13,127 nucleotides of DNA from JAKACA01 sp050010115 (GTDB taxonomy: Bacteria > Actinomycetota > Acidimicrobiia > Acidimicrobiales > Bog-793). Location of the stretch: assembly GCA_050010115.1 (NCBI GenBank), contig JBEKLQ010000115.1:1-13127 (forward strand), in the 5' to 3' direction. A model generated the notes under the pieces. The model saw nothing but the letters and a program-made list of their open reading frames with translations. It made no database searches and was not told the origin of the DNA. Every line of letters starts with the position of its first letter. Within the stretch, counting starts at the first letter, position 1. Positions 6,322 to 12,967 of the stretch are shown piece after piece. A program made the position numbers and the translations under genes.

Positions 6322-7717
6322 TATCACGATGCCTCAGCTCGGGGAGACAGTCACTGAGGGAACAATCATCAAGTGGCTGAAGAAGGTGGGCGACCCGGTC
6401 GCCCACGACGAGCCGCTGTTCGAAGTGTCGACCGACAAGGTCGACTCCGAAGTGCCCTCCTCTGCTGAGGGCTACCTCGCCCAGATCCTCGTCGACGAAG
6501 GCGCCACGGTCGACATCGGCACGCGGCTCGCCGTCATCAGTGACACGCCTGCGGGGTCCGGCGACGCCGCAGGCGCAGCCGCTGAGCCGGCGCCGGCGGC
6601 TGCCCCTGAACCAGTCGCAGCAACCGCACCCGTACCCGCACCCGCGCCCCCGGCGGAAGCGTTGGCCCCATCTCCAACGCCCGAAGCGTTGCCAGTGCCG
6701 GATTCCAGCGGGGGCACCGGCAGTTCGGCCGCCCTCCTCTCGCCGGTCGTGCGCAAGCTGGTCAACGAAAAGGGCCTCGACCCGGCGTTGATCCCCGGCA
6801 CCGGGCAAGGCGGCCGGATCACCCGGGGCGACGTCCTGGCGTACGTCGACCGCCAGGCGACCGCAGGCGGCGGCTCACCCGGCGCCGCACCAGCACCGGC
6901 CGCGCCTGCCGCTGCGCCGGTGTCGTCTCGGCCTGCTGCGCCGGCTCCGGCGCCGGTTGCAGGCGGCTACGACTCGAGGGCGTTCCCGCCGGCGGTCGCG
7001 GGCGAGCGCGACGAGGTCGTGCCGTTCACGAACATCCGCCGGCTCACCGCCGATCACATGGTGCGTTCGCAGGCGACGTCTGCCCACACCCTCGTCGTAA
7101 TCGAGGCTGACTACGAGGGCATCGAGCAGGTGCGGCGGCGGGAGAAGGACCGCTTCAAGGAGCAGGAGGGCGTCTCGCTGACGTACCTCCCGTTCGTGGC
7201 GACGGCTGTCGTCGACGTGTTGAGGGACTACCCGAACCTCAACGCCTCCGTCGGCGACGGGGCGTTGCTCGTGCACCGTGACGTGCACCTCGGGATCGCC
7301 GTGGACCTCGACCGGCAAGGGCTCATCGTGCCGGTCGTGCGCCAGGCTGACGGACAGTCGCTCCGAGGTCTCGCCCGCGCCATCGCCGACCTGGCCGAGC
7401 GGGCGCGCTCTCGCCACCTGTCGGCGGACGATGTCGTCGGCGGCACGTTCACGATCACGAACCCCGGCCCGTTCGGCACGCTTATCTCGGCGCCGATCAT
7501 CAACCAGCCTCAGGTCGCCATCCTCTCCACCGACGGTGTGAAGCGCCGGCCAGTCGTGGTCAGGGCGGCCGACGGGAGCGAGGCGATCGCCATCCATTCG
7601 GTCGGCATGCTGGCAATGTCGTTCGACCACCGGGCGGTGGACGGGGCGTACGCGTCGGCGTTCCTGCGGGATCTTGCCCACGAGATCGGTACCCGTGACT
7701 GGGCTGCTGAGCTCTAG
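6314..7717 (+). CDS. sucB: Dihydrolipoamide acyltransferase (E2 of a 2-oxo acid dehydrogenase, SucB/branched-chain type)
   Basis: E2 forms the core of a 2-oxo acid dehydrogenase complex and transfers the acyl group from its lipoyl arm to CoA. Domains of the 467-residue protein are one lipoyl domain (1-76, lipoyl lysine K42 in STDKVDSEVPS), a flexible Ala/Pro-rich linker (about 78-138), a peripheral subunit-binding domain (142-178, LLSPVVRKL to GGRITRGDVLAYV), a second Ala/Pro linker (182-218) and the catalytic domain (about 233-467) with H439 and D443 in SFDHRAVDGA. MADITMPQLGETVTEGT is typical of actinobacterial succinyltransferase-like E2s, many of which carry more than one lipoyl domain; this has one. 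Substrate (2-oxoglutarate, branched-chain or pyruvate) cannot be fixed without E1. The TTG start at 6314 overlaps lpdA by 8 bases and has GGAAGGGG (6298-6305) 8 bases upstream; ATG 6329 would cut into the lipoyl domain. Confidence 0.93.
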   Translation: MADITMPQLGETVTEGTIIKWLKKVGDPVAHDEPLFEVSTDKVDSEVPSSAEGYLAQILVDEGATVDIGTRLAVISDTPAGSGDAAGAAAEPAPAAAPEPVAATAPVPAPAPPAEALAPSPTPEALPVPDSSGGTGSSAALLSPVVRKLVNEKGLDPALIPGTGQGGRITRGDVLAYVDRQATAGGGSPGAAPAPAAPAAAPVSSRPAAPAPAPVAGGYDSRAFPPAVAGERDEVVPFTNIRRLTADHMVRSQATSAHTLVVIEADYEGIEQVRRREKDRFKEQEGVSLTYLPFVATAVVDVLRDYPNLNASVGDGALLVHRDVHLGIAVDLDRQGLIVPVVRQADGQSLRGLARAIADLAERARSRHLSADDVVGGTFTITNPGPFGTLISAPIINQPQVAILSTDGVKRRPVVVRAADGSEAIAIHSVGMLAMSFDHRAVDGAYASAFLRDLAHEIGTRDWAAEL

Positions 7718-7741
7718 GCGCCCCCTGCGGAGGAGCAGGCC

Positions 7742-9409
7742 ATGACGGCGCTCCGGGTCCGGTGGTTGGGCCGCGTCCGCTACCAGGAAGCGCTCGACCT
7801 CCAGCACGCCTTGCGCGACTCGTGCACCGGTGACTACCTGCTGCTGCTCGAGCACCCGCACGTCTACACGCTCGGCGTGCGCACCAAGCCGCAACACCTC
7901 TTGCCCGGGGTCGTGACCTCCGGGGCCGACGTCGTGCGGGCCGACCGTGGTGGCGACGTCACCTATCACGGACCGGGCCAGCTCGTCGCCTACCCGGTGC
8001 TGGACGTGCCGATGGGCTCGGGGGCGGTACCGGCCTACGTGCACGCGATCGAGCAACTCGTGATCGACGTGCTGGCTGATCTCGGGCTGAGCGGCGCGAG
8101 CCGGCTCGGGGGCTATCCGGGTGTGTGGGTCGAACCGACCGGGCCGGCTCCTCGCAAGATCTGCGCGATCGGCGTGCGCGTGGACCGGGCGCGGTCGATG
8201 CACGGGCTGGCCCTCAACGTCGACCCGGACCTTGCGATGTTCGACCACATCGTTCCGTGCGGCATCCCGGACAAAGCCGTCACTTCGCTGGCCGCCGAAG
8301 GCGTGACGGTGACCATGCGCGAGGTCGTCGACGCCATCTCCCACCGGGCAGCCACCGGCTTGTCGTTCGGCGGGGAGGAGCGAGTGATCGACCTGCAGCT
8401 GGCGACCGATCCCGCTACCTCGGTACCCGGCGCATCGCCGGCGCAGCCGATCAACATCGGGCTCGGGGCGCCGACCTCCGACACAAGACCGTTGGAGCGC
8501 CGCCTCGCCGCTGCCGGCGTCGACCCGTCCGGAGGCATCGACTTCCGTGCCCGCAAGCCTGACTACCTGCGCGCGCCGGTCAGATTCGGGCGGGAAGCGC
8601 TCGGTCTGCGCTCGATGGTGCGCGGCCTCGGCCTCGTGACGGTCTGCGAGGAAGCGGGCTGCCCGAACCTGTCCGAGTGCTGGGCGGACGGTACGGCCAC
8701 GTTCATGATCAACGGGGAGCGGTGCACGAGGGCGTGTGGCTTCTGCCTGGTGGACACCCGGCACCCCCTGCCGCTGTCGGCGGACGAGCCGGGGCACGTG
8801 GGCGATGCCGTCGCGCAGTTGGGACTCGCTCACGCCGTCGTGACTGCGGTCGCCCGCGACGACCTCGATGACGGGGGAGCAGCTGCCTTTGCTGCCACAG
8901 TGGCGGCGATCCGGGAGCGTAGCCCCGGCACGGCGGTCGAGCTCCTGATCCCCGACTGCAAGGGTGACGCCGAGGCGCTCGGCGTGATCTTCGACAGCCG
9001 CCCGGACGTGCTGAACCACAACGTCGAGACGGTCCTCCGCCTGCAGCGTGCCGTCCGTCCCTCGGCTTCGTACGCGAGGAGCTTGGCGGTCCTGGCGAGG
9101 GCGAAGGCTGCCGGCCTCGTCACCAAGTCCGGCCTGATCCTCGGCATGGGAGAAACCCTCCCCGAAATCCACAGCACCCTCTCCGACCTCCGGGCCGTCG
9201 GTGTGGACATCGTGACGATCGGTCAGTACCTGCGCCCGAGTGCGGCGCACCTGCCGGTGCAGCGCTGGTGGCAGCCCGACGAGTTCGAGGAGATCGGTGC
9301 GGTGGCAAGGGCGATTGGTTTCTCATATGTGGAGGCGTCGCCGTTGACGCGATCCAGTTACCACGCTCGCCAGGCGGCGAGCGGCAGCGCCATGGCAGCG
9401 GCGAGATGA
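7742..9409 (+). CDS. lipB-lipA: Fused octanoyltransferase LipB - lipoyl synthase LipA
   Basis: One uninterrupted 555-residue frame carries both steps of lipoyl cofactor assembly. Residues 1 to about 215 are LipB, which moves octanoate from acyl-ACP to the lipoyl-domain lysine: RGGDVTYHGPGQ (69-80), K139 in RKICAIGVRV, HGLALNV (154-160) and acyl-thioester C173 in IVPCGIPDKAVTSL. The K-to-C spacing of 34 equals that of known LipBs (K142/C176). A linker of about 50 residues follows (215-265). Residues 266-555 are LipA, the radical-SAM enzyme that inserts sulfur at C6 and C8: auxiliary-cluster cysteines C302, C307, C313 (CX4CX5C), radical-SAM cysteines C328, C332, C335 (CX3CX2C) and the C-terminal RSSY (537-540). 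Both halves look active. The ATG follows GGAGGAG (7729-7735). Most bacteria keep these genes separate. An internal GTG at 8384 could also yield free LipA. Confidence 0.93.
   Translation: MTALRVRWLGRVRYQEALDLQHALRDSCTGDYLLLLEHPHVYTLGVRTKPQHLLPGVVTSGADVVRADRGGDVTYHGPGQLVAYPVLDVPMGSGAVPAYVHAIEQLVIDVLADLGLSGASRLGGYPGVWVEPTGPAPRKICAIGVRVDRARSMHGLALNVDPDLAMFDHIVPCGIPDKAVTSLAAEGVTVTMREVVDAISHRAATGLSFGGEERVIDLQLATDPATSVPGASPAQPINIGLGAPTSDTRPLERRLAAAGVDPSGGIDFRARKPDYLRAPVRFGREALGLRSMVRGLGLVTVCEEAGCPNLSECWADGTATFMINGERCTRACGFCLVDTRHPLPLSADEPGHVGDAVAQLGLAHAVVTAVARDDLDDGGAAAFAATVAAIRERSPGTAVELLIPDCKGDAEALGVIFDSRPDVLNHNVETVLRLQRAVRPSASYARSLAVLARAKAAGLVTKSGLILGMGETLPEIHSTLSDLRAVGVDIVTIGQYLRPSAAHLPVQRWWQPDEFEEIGAVARAIGFSYVEASPLTRSSYHARQAASGSAMAAAR
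8372..8386 (+). promoter_or_regulatory. Possible internal ribosome site and GTG start for a free LipA
   Basis: GGGGAGGAG (8372-8380) lies inside the lipB-lipA frame. Its GGAGG core is five bases from an in-frame GTG at 8384. This is at the LipB/LipA junction (codon 215), so initiation here would give a 341-residue protein containing the whole LipA domain. It may be the relic of the start of a once separate lipA, or a working second start. Purine-rich codons for Gly-Glu-Glu could also produce it by chance. Confidence 0.35.
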
Positions 9410-10542
9410 CGTTGGCTCCCGCCGATCCGGTGTTGTCCCGGGGGGAGCGGCTGTCCCGAGTCCGTGACGCCATGCGGGTGGTCGGCGTGGATGCTCTGCT
9501 GCTATCGCTCGGTGCGGACCTTCCGTGGCTGACGGGGTACGAGGCGATGCCACTCGAGCGCATCACAATGCTCGTACTGCCGGCCGACGACGAGGCGACG
9601 CTCGTGGTCCCGGCGCTCGAGGCACCTCGCGTAGCGCATGATCCCCGCTTGTTCACAATGCGGCCGTGGCGGGAGACCGAGGATCCGATCGGGATCATCG
9701 CCGGGCTGGTCGGCTCGCGGACCGAGCTGGGTGTATCCGACCGGGCATGGGCGATGCACGTGCTGGCGCTGCAGCAGGCGCTCAGTGGGGCGAGGTTCCG
9801 GCCTGCGAGCTCGGTGACCTCGCCCTTGCGGGCAGTGAAGGACCTGGCGGAGATCGCTGCCTTGGCAGCAGCAGGGGCAGCGGCGGACCGGGTGGCAGCC
9901 GCCCTACTGGGCGGCGAGATCCCGCTCATCGGCCGGACCGAGGCTGCCGTGTCGAAGGAGATCTCCGCCAGGCTGGTGGCCGAGGGGCACGCCAAGGTGA
10001 ACTTCGCCATCGTCGGGAGCGGCCCGAACTCCGCCAGCCCGCATCACGAGCCGGGCGATCGAGTGATCGGGCGGTCCGAGCCGGTCGTGTTCGACTTCGG
10101 CGGCAGGCTGCATCTCGACGACACGGTCGGGTACTGTTCCGACATAACGAGGACGGTGGTGACGGGCGAGCCCGATCCCGAATTCGCTGTGTTGTACGCC
10201 GTGCTCGAGTCCGCCCAAGCCGCAGCGGTGAAGGTGGCGACGGTGGGCGTCACGTGCGAGTCGGTGGATGCTGCGGGCCGGGTCCCGATCACCGAAGCCG
10301 GGTACGGCGAAGCGTTCATCCACCGCATCGGGCACGGCATCGGCATCGAGGAGCACGAGGACCCTTACCTCGTCGCCGGCAACCGCGCGCCGCTGGCCTG
10401 CGGCCACGCGTTCTCGGTGGAGCCGGGGATCTACTTGAGTGGGCGCTTCGGGGCGCGCATCGAGGACATCGTCGTCGCCACCGCTGAAGGGCCGCTGCGC
10501 TGCAACGTGGCGGACCACTCGCTTCACGTCGTGGAGGCCTGA
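9406..10542 (+). CDS. M24-family metallopeptidase (Xaa-Pro dipeptidase/aminopeptidase type)
   Basis: This 378-residue protein has the pita-bread fold of the M24 family, which removes or cleaves N-terminal residues next to proline. A creatinase-like N-terminal domain (about 10-140) precedes the catalytic domain. All five dinuclear metal ligands are recognisable: D230 (VVFDFGG), D246 (CSDITRT), H310 (HRIGHGIGIEEHE), E339 (SVEPGIY) and E353 (RIEDIV). H213/H214 in SPHHEPGD and H306 match other active-site histidines. It is cytoplasmic, with no signal peptide. ATG 9406 overlaps the lipA TGA as ATGA; an earlier in-frame start at 9268 would lie inside lipA and read as a low-quality N-terminus, so I reject it. 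No functional link to lipoate is evident beyond the shared operon. Whether it prefers Xaa-Pro dipeptides or longer substrates cannot be told. Confidence 0.9.
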   Translation: MTLAPADPVLSRGERLSRVRDAMRVVGVDALLLSLGADLPWLTGYEAMPLERITMLVLPADDEATLVVPALEAPRVAHDPRLFTMRPWRETEDPIGIIAGLVGSRTELGVSDRAWAMHVLALQQALSGARFRPASSVTSPLRAVKDLAEIAALAAAGAAADRVAAALLGGEIPLIGRTEAAVSKEISARLVAEGHAKVNFAIVGSGPNSASPHHEPGDRVIGRSEPVVFDFGGRLHLDDTVGYCSDITRTVVTGEPDPEFAVLYAVLESAQAAAVKVATVGVTCESVDAAGRVPITEAGYGEAFIHRIGHGIGIEEHEDPYLVAGNRAPLACGHAFSVEPGIYLSGRFGARIEDIVVATAEGPLRCNVADHSLHVVEA

Positions 10543-10545
10543 GCC

Positions 10546-11688
10546 GTGATTATCGGGGACACCGAGACGGGCGGCCAGGCCGCCGCAGGGACTGGTGCCG
10601 AGGTGGCCGGCACCGCCAGCGGAAGTCCAGACGCCGCTAGCGGAAGTCCAGGCGCCCCCGTCGGGATCGACATCGCGCCGACGACGGCTTGGTTGGCGAG
10701 CAACGTCGGGTTGGTGGCGCCGTTGGGTTTCGATCTGGTCGCCGGCGGGCGGTCCAACCTGACGTACAAGGTGACCGACGCCACCGGCGCCAGTGTGGTG
10801 CTGCGGCGGCCACCGACTGGGCACGTGCTGCCGACGGCGCACGACATGTCACGTGAGCACCGCATCGTCACGGCGCTCGGCCCGACTCCCGTCCCCGTGG
10901 CGAAAACGCTCGGACTGTGTCTCGATGCCGACGTGACCGGCGCACCGTTCTATGTGATGGAGTTCGTGAACGGCCTGGTGCTGCGCGACGCCCCGACGGC
11001 TGAGCGCGAACTGGACGACGCAGGCCGGCGGCGAGCGAGCGAGTCGATCGCCCAAGTGCTCGCCGACCTGCACGCCGTCGACGTCGATGCCGTCGGGCTC
11101 GGGGATCTCGGCCGGCACGAGGGCTACCTCGCCCGCCAGTTGAAGCGGTGGCACGGGCAGTTCGACCAGTCCCAACCCGAGGGAGCCGCCCGCGTCGTAG
11201 AGGTGGACCACGTGTACGAGCGGCTGTCGGAAGCGATGCCGTCCCAGGATGGCGTGGCGATCGTGCATGGCGACTACCGGCTCGACAACACGATGCTTGC
11301 CGGCGACGGCTCGGTGGCGGCAGTGCTCGACTGGGAGATCTGCACGCTCGGCGACCCGCTCGCCGACCTCGGCTTGCTGATGGTCTACTGGGCCGAGCCC
11401 GGTGACACGATGACGGCACTCGGGTTGGCACCCACCGTGGTGCCCGGCTTCGCCTCCCGGTCGGAGCTGAAGGGCTGGTACGCCGAGCGGACGGGACGGG
11501 ACGTGTCGAAGCTCGACTACTACGTGGCTTTCGGGTACTGGAAGCTCGCCTGCATCCTGCAAGGGGTGCTGTTCCGCTACCTCGGCGGCGCCGGCGGAGG
11601 CGATCGCAGCGGTACCGACAGCTTCGGCGCCCAGGTACGGGTGCTGGCGGAGGCGGCAGCGGCGGTGGCTGCCGGGTTGCCGGCGTGA
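10546..11688 (+). CDS. Aminoglycoside-phosphotransferase-fold kinase, ACAD10/11-like family
   Basis: The 380-residue protein has the APH/choline-kinase fold of the group resembling the N-terminal part of acyl-CoA dehydrogenases ACAD10 and ACAD11. Seen are a nucleotide-loop region GFDLVAGGRSNLTYKV (61-76), VVLRRPP (84-90) with the basic residues of the strand that normally binds ATP, Brenner's motif HGDYRLDNTM (241-250, catalytic D243, N248) and the metal-binding LDWEICTLGDPLADLG (D262). The substrate is unknown. In eukaryotic ACAD10/11 this domain phosphorylates 4-hydroxyacyl-CoA; such a role here is only conjecture, and it is very unlikely to be a resistance gene. The GTG start has GGAGG (10533-10537) 8 bases upstream. 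The first 42 residues are a Gly/Ala/Ser/Pro-rich, probably disordered extension with an in-frame 7-residue duplication. Its TGA overlaps the next start as GTGA. Confidence 0.87.
   Translation: MIIGDTETGGQAAAGTGAEVAGTASGSPDAASGSPGAPVGIDIAPTTAWLASNVGLVAPLGFDLVAGGRSNLTYKVTDATGASVVLRRPPTGHVLPTAHDMSREHRIVTALGPTPVPVAKTLGLCLDADVTGAPFYVMEFVNGLVLRDAPTAERELDDAGRRRASESIAQVLADLHAVDVDAVGLGDLGRHEGYLARQLKRWHGQFDQSQPEGAARVVEVDHVYERLSEAMPSQDGVAIVHGDYRLDNTMLAGDGSVAAVLDWEICTLGDPLADLGLLMVYWAEPGDTMTALGLAPTVVPGFASRSELKGWYAERTGRDVSKLDYYVAFGYWKLACILQGVLFRYLGGAGGGDRSGTDSFGAQVRVLAEAAAAVAAGLPA
10618..10651 (+). repeat. In-frame 21-bp direct repeat in the kinase N-terminal extension
   Basis: AGCGGAAGTCCAG occurs at 10618-10630 and again at 10639-10651, a period of 21 bases, or seven codons. 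It encodes SGSPDAA followed by SGSPGAP in the disordered N-terminal tail. The pattern fits replication slippage in a linker under little constraint; because the period is a multiple of three the frame is kept. Confidence 0.8.
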
Positions 11689-12590
11689 GCGATCCCGTGC
11701 CAGCGCCCTCGCTCTACGCGCTCACCGGCGTGGAGGCCCCGCCGACTCCGGTGCTCGTGGTCGCTCTCGACGGTTGGGTTGACGCCGGGATGGCGGCCTC
11801 CACCGCGCTGACGGCGTTGACGGAGAGCATCGACATGAGCTCGTATGCCATCTTTGATGGCGAGCCGTTGATCGACCAGCGCGCCCGGCGCCCGCGCCTG
11901 CTCGTGTCGGACGGCATGAACGAAGGCGTGACGTGGCCTGAGCTGACGGTAAAGGTCGGCGTCGACCGCCTTGGTTCGGGCATCGCGCTGCTGACCGGGC
12001 CCGAGCCGGACTTCCGCTGGAAGAGTTTCGCCGCCGCCGTGGCTGAGATCTCCCTCGGGATGAGGGTACGGCTGATGGTCGGCTTTGGTGGCTTTCCCGC
12101 GGCGGCTCCCCATACCAGGCCGGTCAAGCTGGCTTCCACGGCGACCACGCCCGAATTGGCTCAGCAGATCGGCTTCTTCGGTGGTGCGATCGAGGTGCCG
12201 GCAGGCATCGAAGCCATCCTGGAGGTCGAGTTGTCCCGGGCGGGCATCCCCGCCGTGGGGCTGTGGGCCCGGGTGCCGCACTACGTCGCGGCGATGCCGT
12301 TTCCCGCCGCCGCCGTCGTGCTGCTCGACGGGCTCGCCTCGGTCTCCGGGCTCGTGATCGACTCCCAAGTCCTGAGTGAGGCGGCGGACGCCGCCCGGGT
12401 CAAGGTGGACGAGATCATCGCCCAGAGCCGGGAGCACACAGCCATGGTCAGGCAGCTCGAGCGGAGCTTGGACGAGTTGGAGGGGGAGCCGCCGGCGGGG
12501 GCCTTCGAGGGCGGAAACGTGCCGTCCGGCGACGAGATCGCCGCCGAGCTCGAGCGGTACCTGCGTGGGGAGCACGGCGGCGAGGAGTAG
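11685..12590 (+). CDS. PAC2 family protein (proteasome-assembly-chaperone-like fold)
   Basis: The 301-residue product matches the actinobacterial PAC2 family: VVALDGWVDAGMAA (25-38), RRPRLLV (68-74), LLTGPEPDFRW (102-112), VGFGGFPAAAPHTRPVKLAST (near 132-152) and GLWARVPHYV (192-201). A predicted coiled coil follows (about 229-266, EAADAARVKVDEII to RQLERSLDELE), then a low-complexity segment and a charged SGDEIAAELERYLR tail. The family is named for a eukaryotic and archaeal proteasome assembly factor, but the role of the bacterial proteins is not established, and I assign none. The GTG start (11685) overlaps the kinase stop as GTGA, with only a weak ribosome site, implying translational coupling. 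It is the last gene of the run. Its stop codon lies in a 15-bp tandem duplication that continues past the gene. Confidence 0.88.
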   Translation: MSDPVPAPSLYALTGVEAPPTPVLVVALDGWVDAGMAASTALTALTESIDMSSYAIFDGEPLIDQRARRPRLLVSDGMNEGVTWPELTVKVGVDRLGSGIALLTGPEPDFRWKSFAAAVAEISLGMRVRLMVGFGGFPAAAPHTRPVKLASTATTPELAQQIGFFGGAIEVPAGIEAILEVELSRAGIPAVGLWARVPHYVAAMPFPAAAVVLLDGLASVSGLVIDSQVLSEAADAARVKVDEIIAQSREHTAMVRQLERSLDELEGEPPAGAFEGGNVPSGDEIAAELERYLRGEHGGEE

Positions 12591-12610
12591 GGCGGCGAGG
12601 AGTAGGGCGG
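12576..12610 (+). repeat. 15-bp tandem duplication spanning the PAC2 stop codon
   Basis: GGCGGCGAGGAGTAG is present at 12576-12590 and repeated exactly at 12591-12605, followed by a partial third GGCGG (12606-12610). Each full unit ends in TAG, so the gene has two in-frame stops 15 bases apart. The downstream copy is non-coding unless the first stop is read through, in which case it would add only five residues (GGEE-like). Confidence 0.9.
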
Positions 12611-12759
12611 TCCGGCCTCCTTGGCCAAACGCTGGGTTTGACGCCAACGTCGTTCACGATCGACGTCACGGTGCCGGCTGGCACAGCACCGGGCCCTTAC
12701 AAGATCACCGTGACCAACCCTGACGGCGGCAACGTGACACACAGATCACCGTCAGCTGA
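12611..12759 (+). pseudogene. Remnant of an Ig-like/TIG repeat protein C-terminus, frameshifted
   Basis: In the frame of 12641 the DNA reads LGLTPTSFTIDVTVPAG, then TAPGPYKITVTNPDGG. This resembles the end of IPT/TIG-type Ig-like domains of secreted or surface proteins, with the characteristic TVTNPDGG turn. After GGNVT the domain's expected last strand, QITVS followed by TGA 12757-12759, continues in a different frame, so a small indel in ACACAC near 12736-12742 has broken it. No start codon, signal peptide or upstream part of such a protein is visible: the PAC2 gene lies immediately before. It looks like debris of a deleted gene. The match rests on about 45 residues of pattern, so a chance resemblance cannot be excluded. 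Confidence 0.45.
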
Positions 12760-12773
12760 CCCGCATCCGGAGG

Positions 12774-12812
12774 TCGGGTCCCCACGAGTCTGCTTACGCC
12801 TTGGGGACCCGA
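12774..12812 (+). terminator. Hairpin, 11-bp perfect stem, possible terminator
   Basis: TCGGGTCCCCA (12774-12784) pairs exactly with TGGGGACCCGA (12802-12812) across a 17-base loop, and G12773-T12813 and G12772-C12814 can extend it. No T-run follows. It stands about 180 bases beyond the PAC2 stop and is the first of two candidate terminators of the operon. Confidence 0.5.
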
Positions 12813-12866
12813 TCGCCGATCGGGATCACATCAGCATCACGGTGAGATCGAGATCCGATTCACCTT

Positions 12867-12902
12867 GCCAGAGGAGGGCGCTCGATGTCGCCCTCCTCTG
12901 GC
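12867..12902. terminator. Perfect 14-bp hairpin, likely U-less (I-shaped) terminator
   Basis: GCCAGAGGAGGGCG (12867-12880) and CGCCCTCCTCTGGC (12889-12902) are exact reverse complements around the 8-base loop CTCGATGT. This is the strongest simple stem in the window. Neither strand has a T-run after it; terminators of this stem-only type have been proposed for high-GC actinobacteria. It lies 66 bases before the LLM gene and could insulate that gene from the operon upstream. Confidence 0.65.
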
Positions 12903-12967
12903 GCGTCCGGGCTGCGGCCGGCCGAGCAGCGGGCGCTGCAACCACCCCTCCGAGTAGGTTTCCGGGC

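Larger units (their letters stand above)
12591..12967. other. Intergenic region: duplicated stop, decayed Ig-like fragment, two hairpins
   Basis: These 377 bases separate the PAC2 gene from the LLM oxidoreductase. In order they hold the second copy of the 15-bp tandem unit, a frame-shifted Ig/TIG-like coding remnant (about 12611-12759), a hairpin at 12774-12812, a perfect hairpin at 12867-12902, and the short upstream region of the last gene. No intact gene was found on either strand; open frames on the minus strand show no recognisable family. Confidence 0.7.

Noticed and set aside
4801..6327. A 508-codon open frame on the minus strand opposite lpdA
   Set aside because: The translation is a low-complexity His/Arg/Asp-rich mirror of lpdA without motifs; lpdA has every catalytic residue of E3.
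6875..9250. A 791-codon open frame on the minus strand opposite sucB and lipB-lipA
   Set aside because: It is rich in Arg, His, Asp and Gly with no recognisable domain, and lies opposite two clearly functional genes. Long antisense frames are common in high-GC coding DNA because stop codons are rare in the matching frame.
9268..9405. Earlier start of the M24 peptidase inside lipA
   Set aside because: The extra N-terminus (MAARRVRGDRCGG...) is an out-of-frame reading of the LipA C-terminus; the ATGA overlap at 9406 gives the family-like start.
10546..11688. APH-fold gene as an aminoglycoside resistance determinant
   Set aside because: The motif context (HGDYRLDN, LDWEICTLGDPLADLG) fits the ACAD10/11-like group found widely in actinobacteria, and there is no mobile or resistance context.
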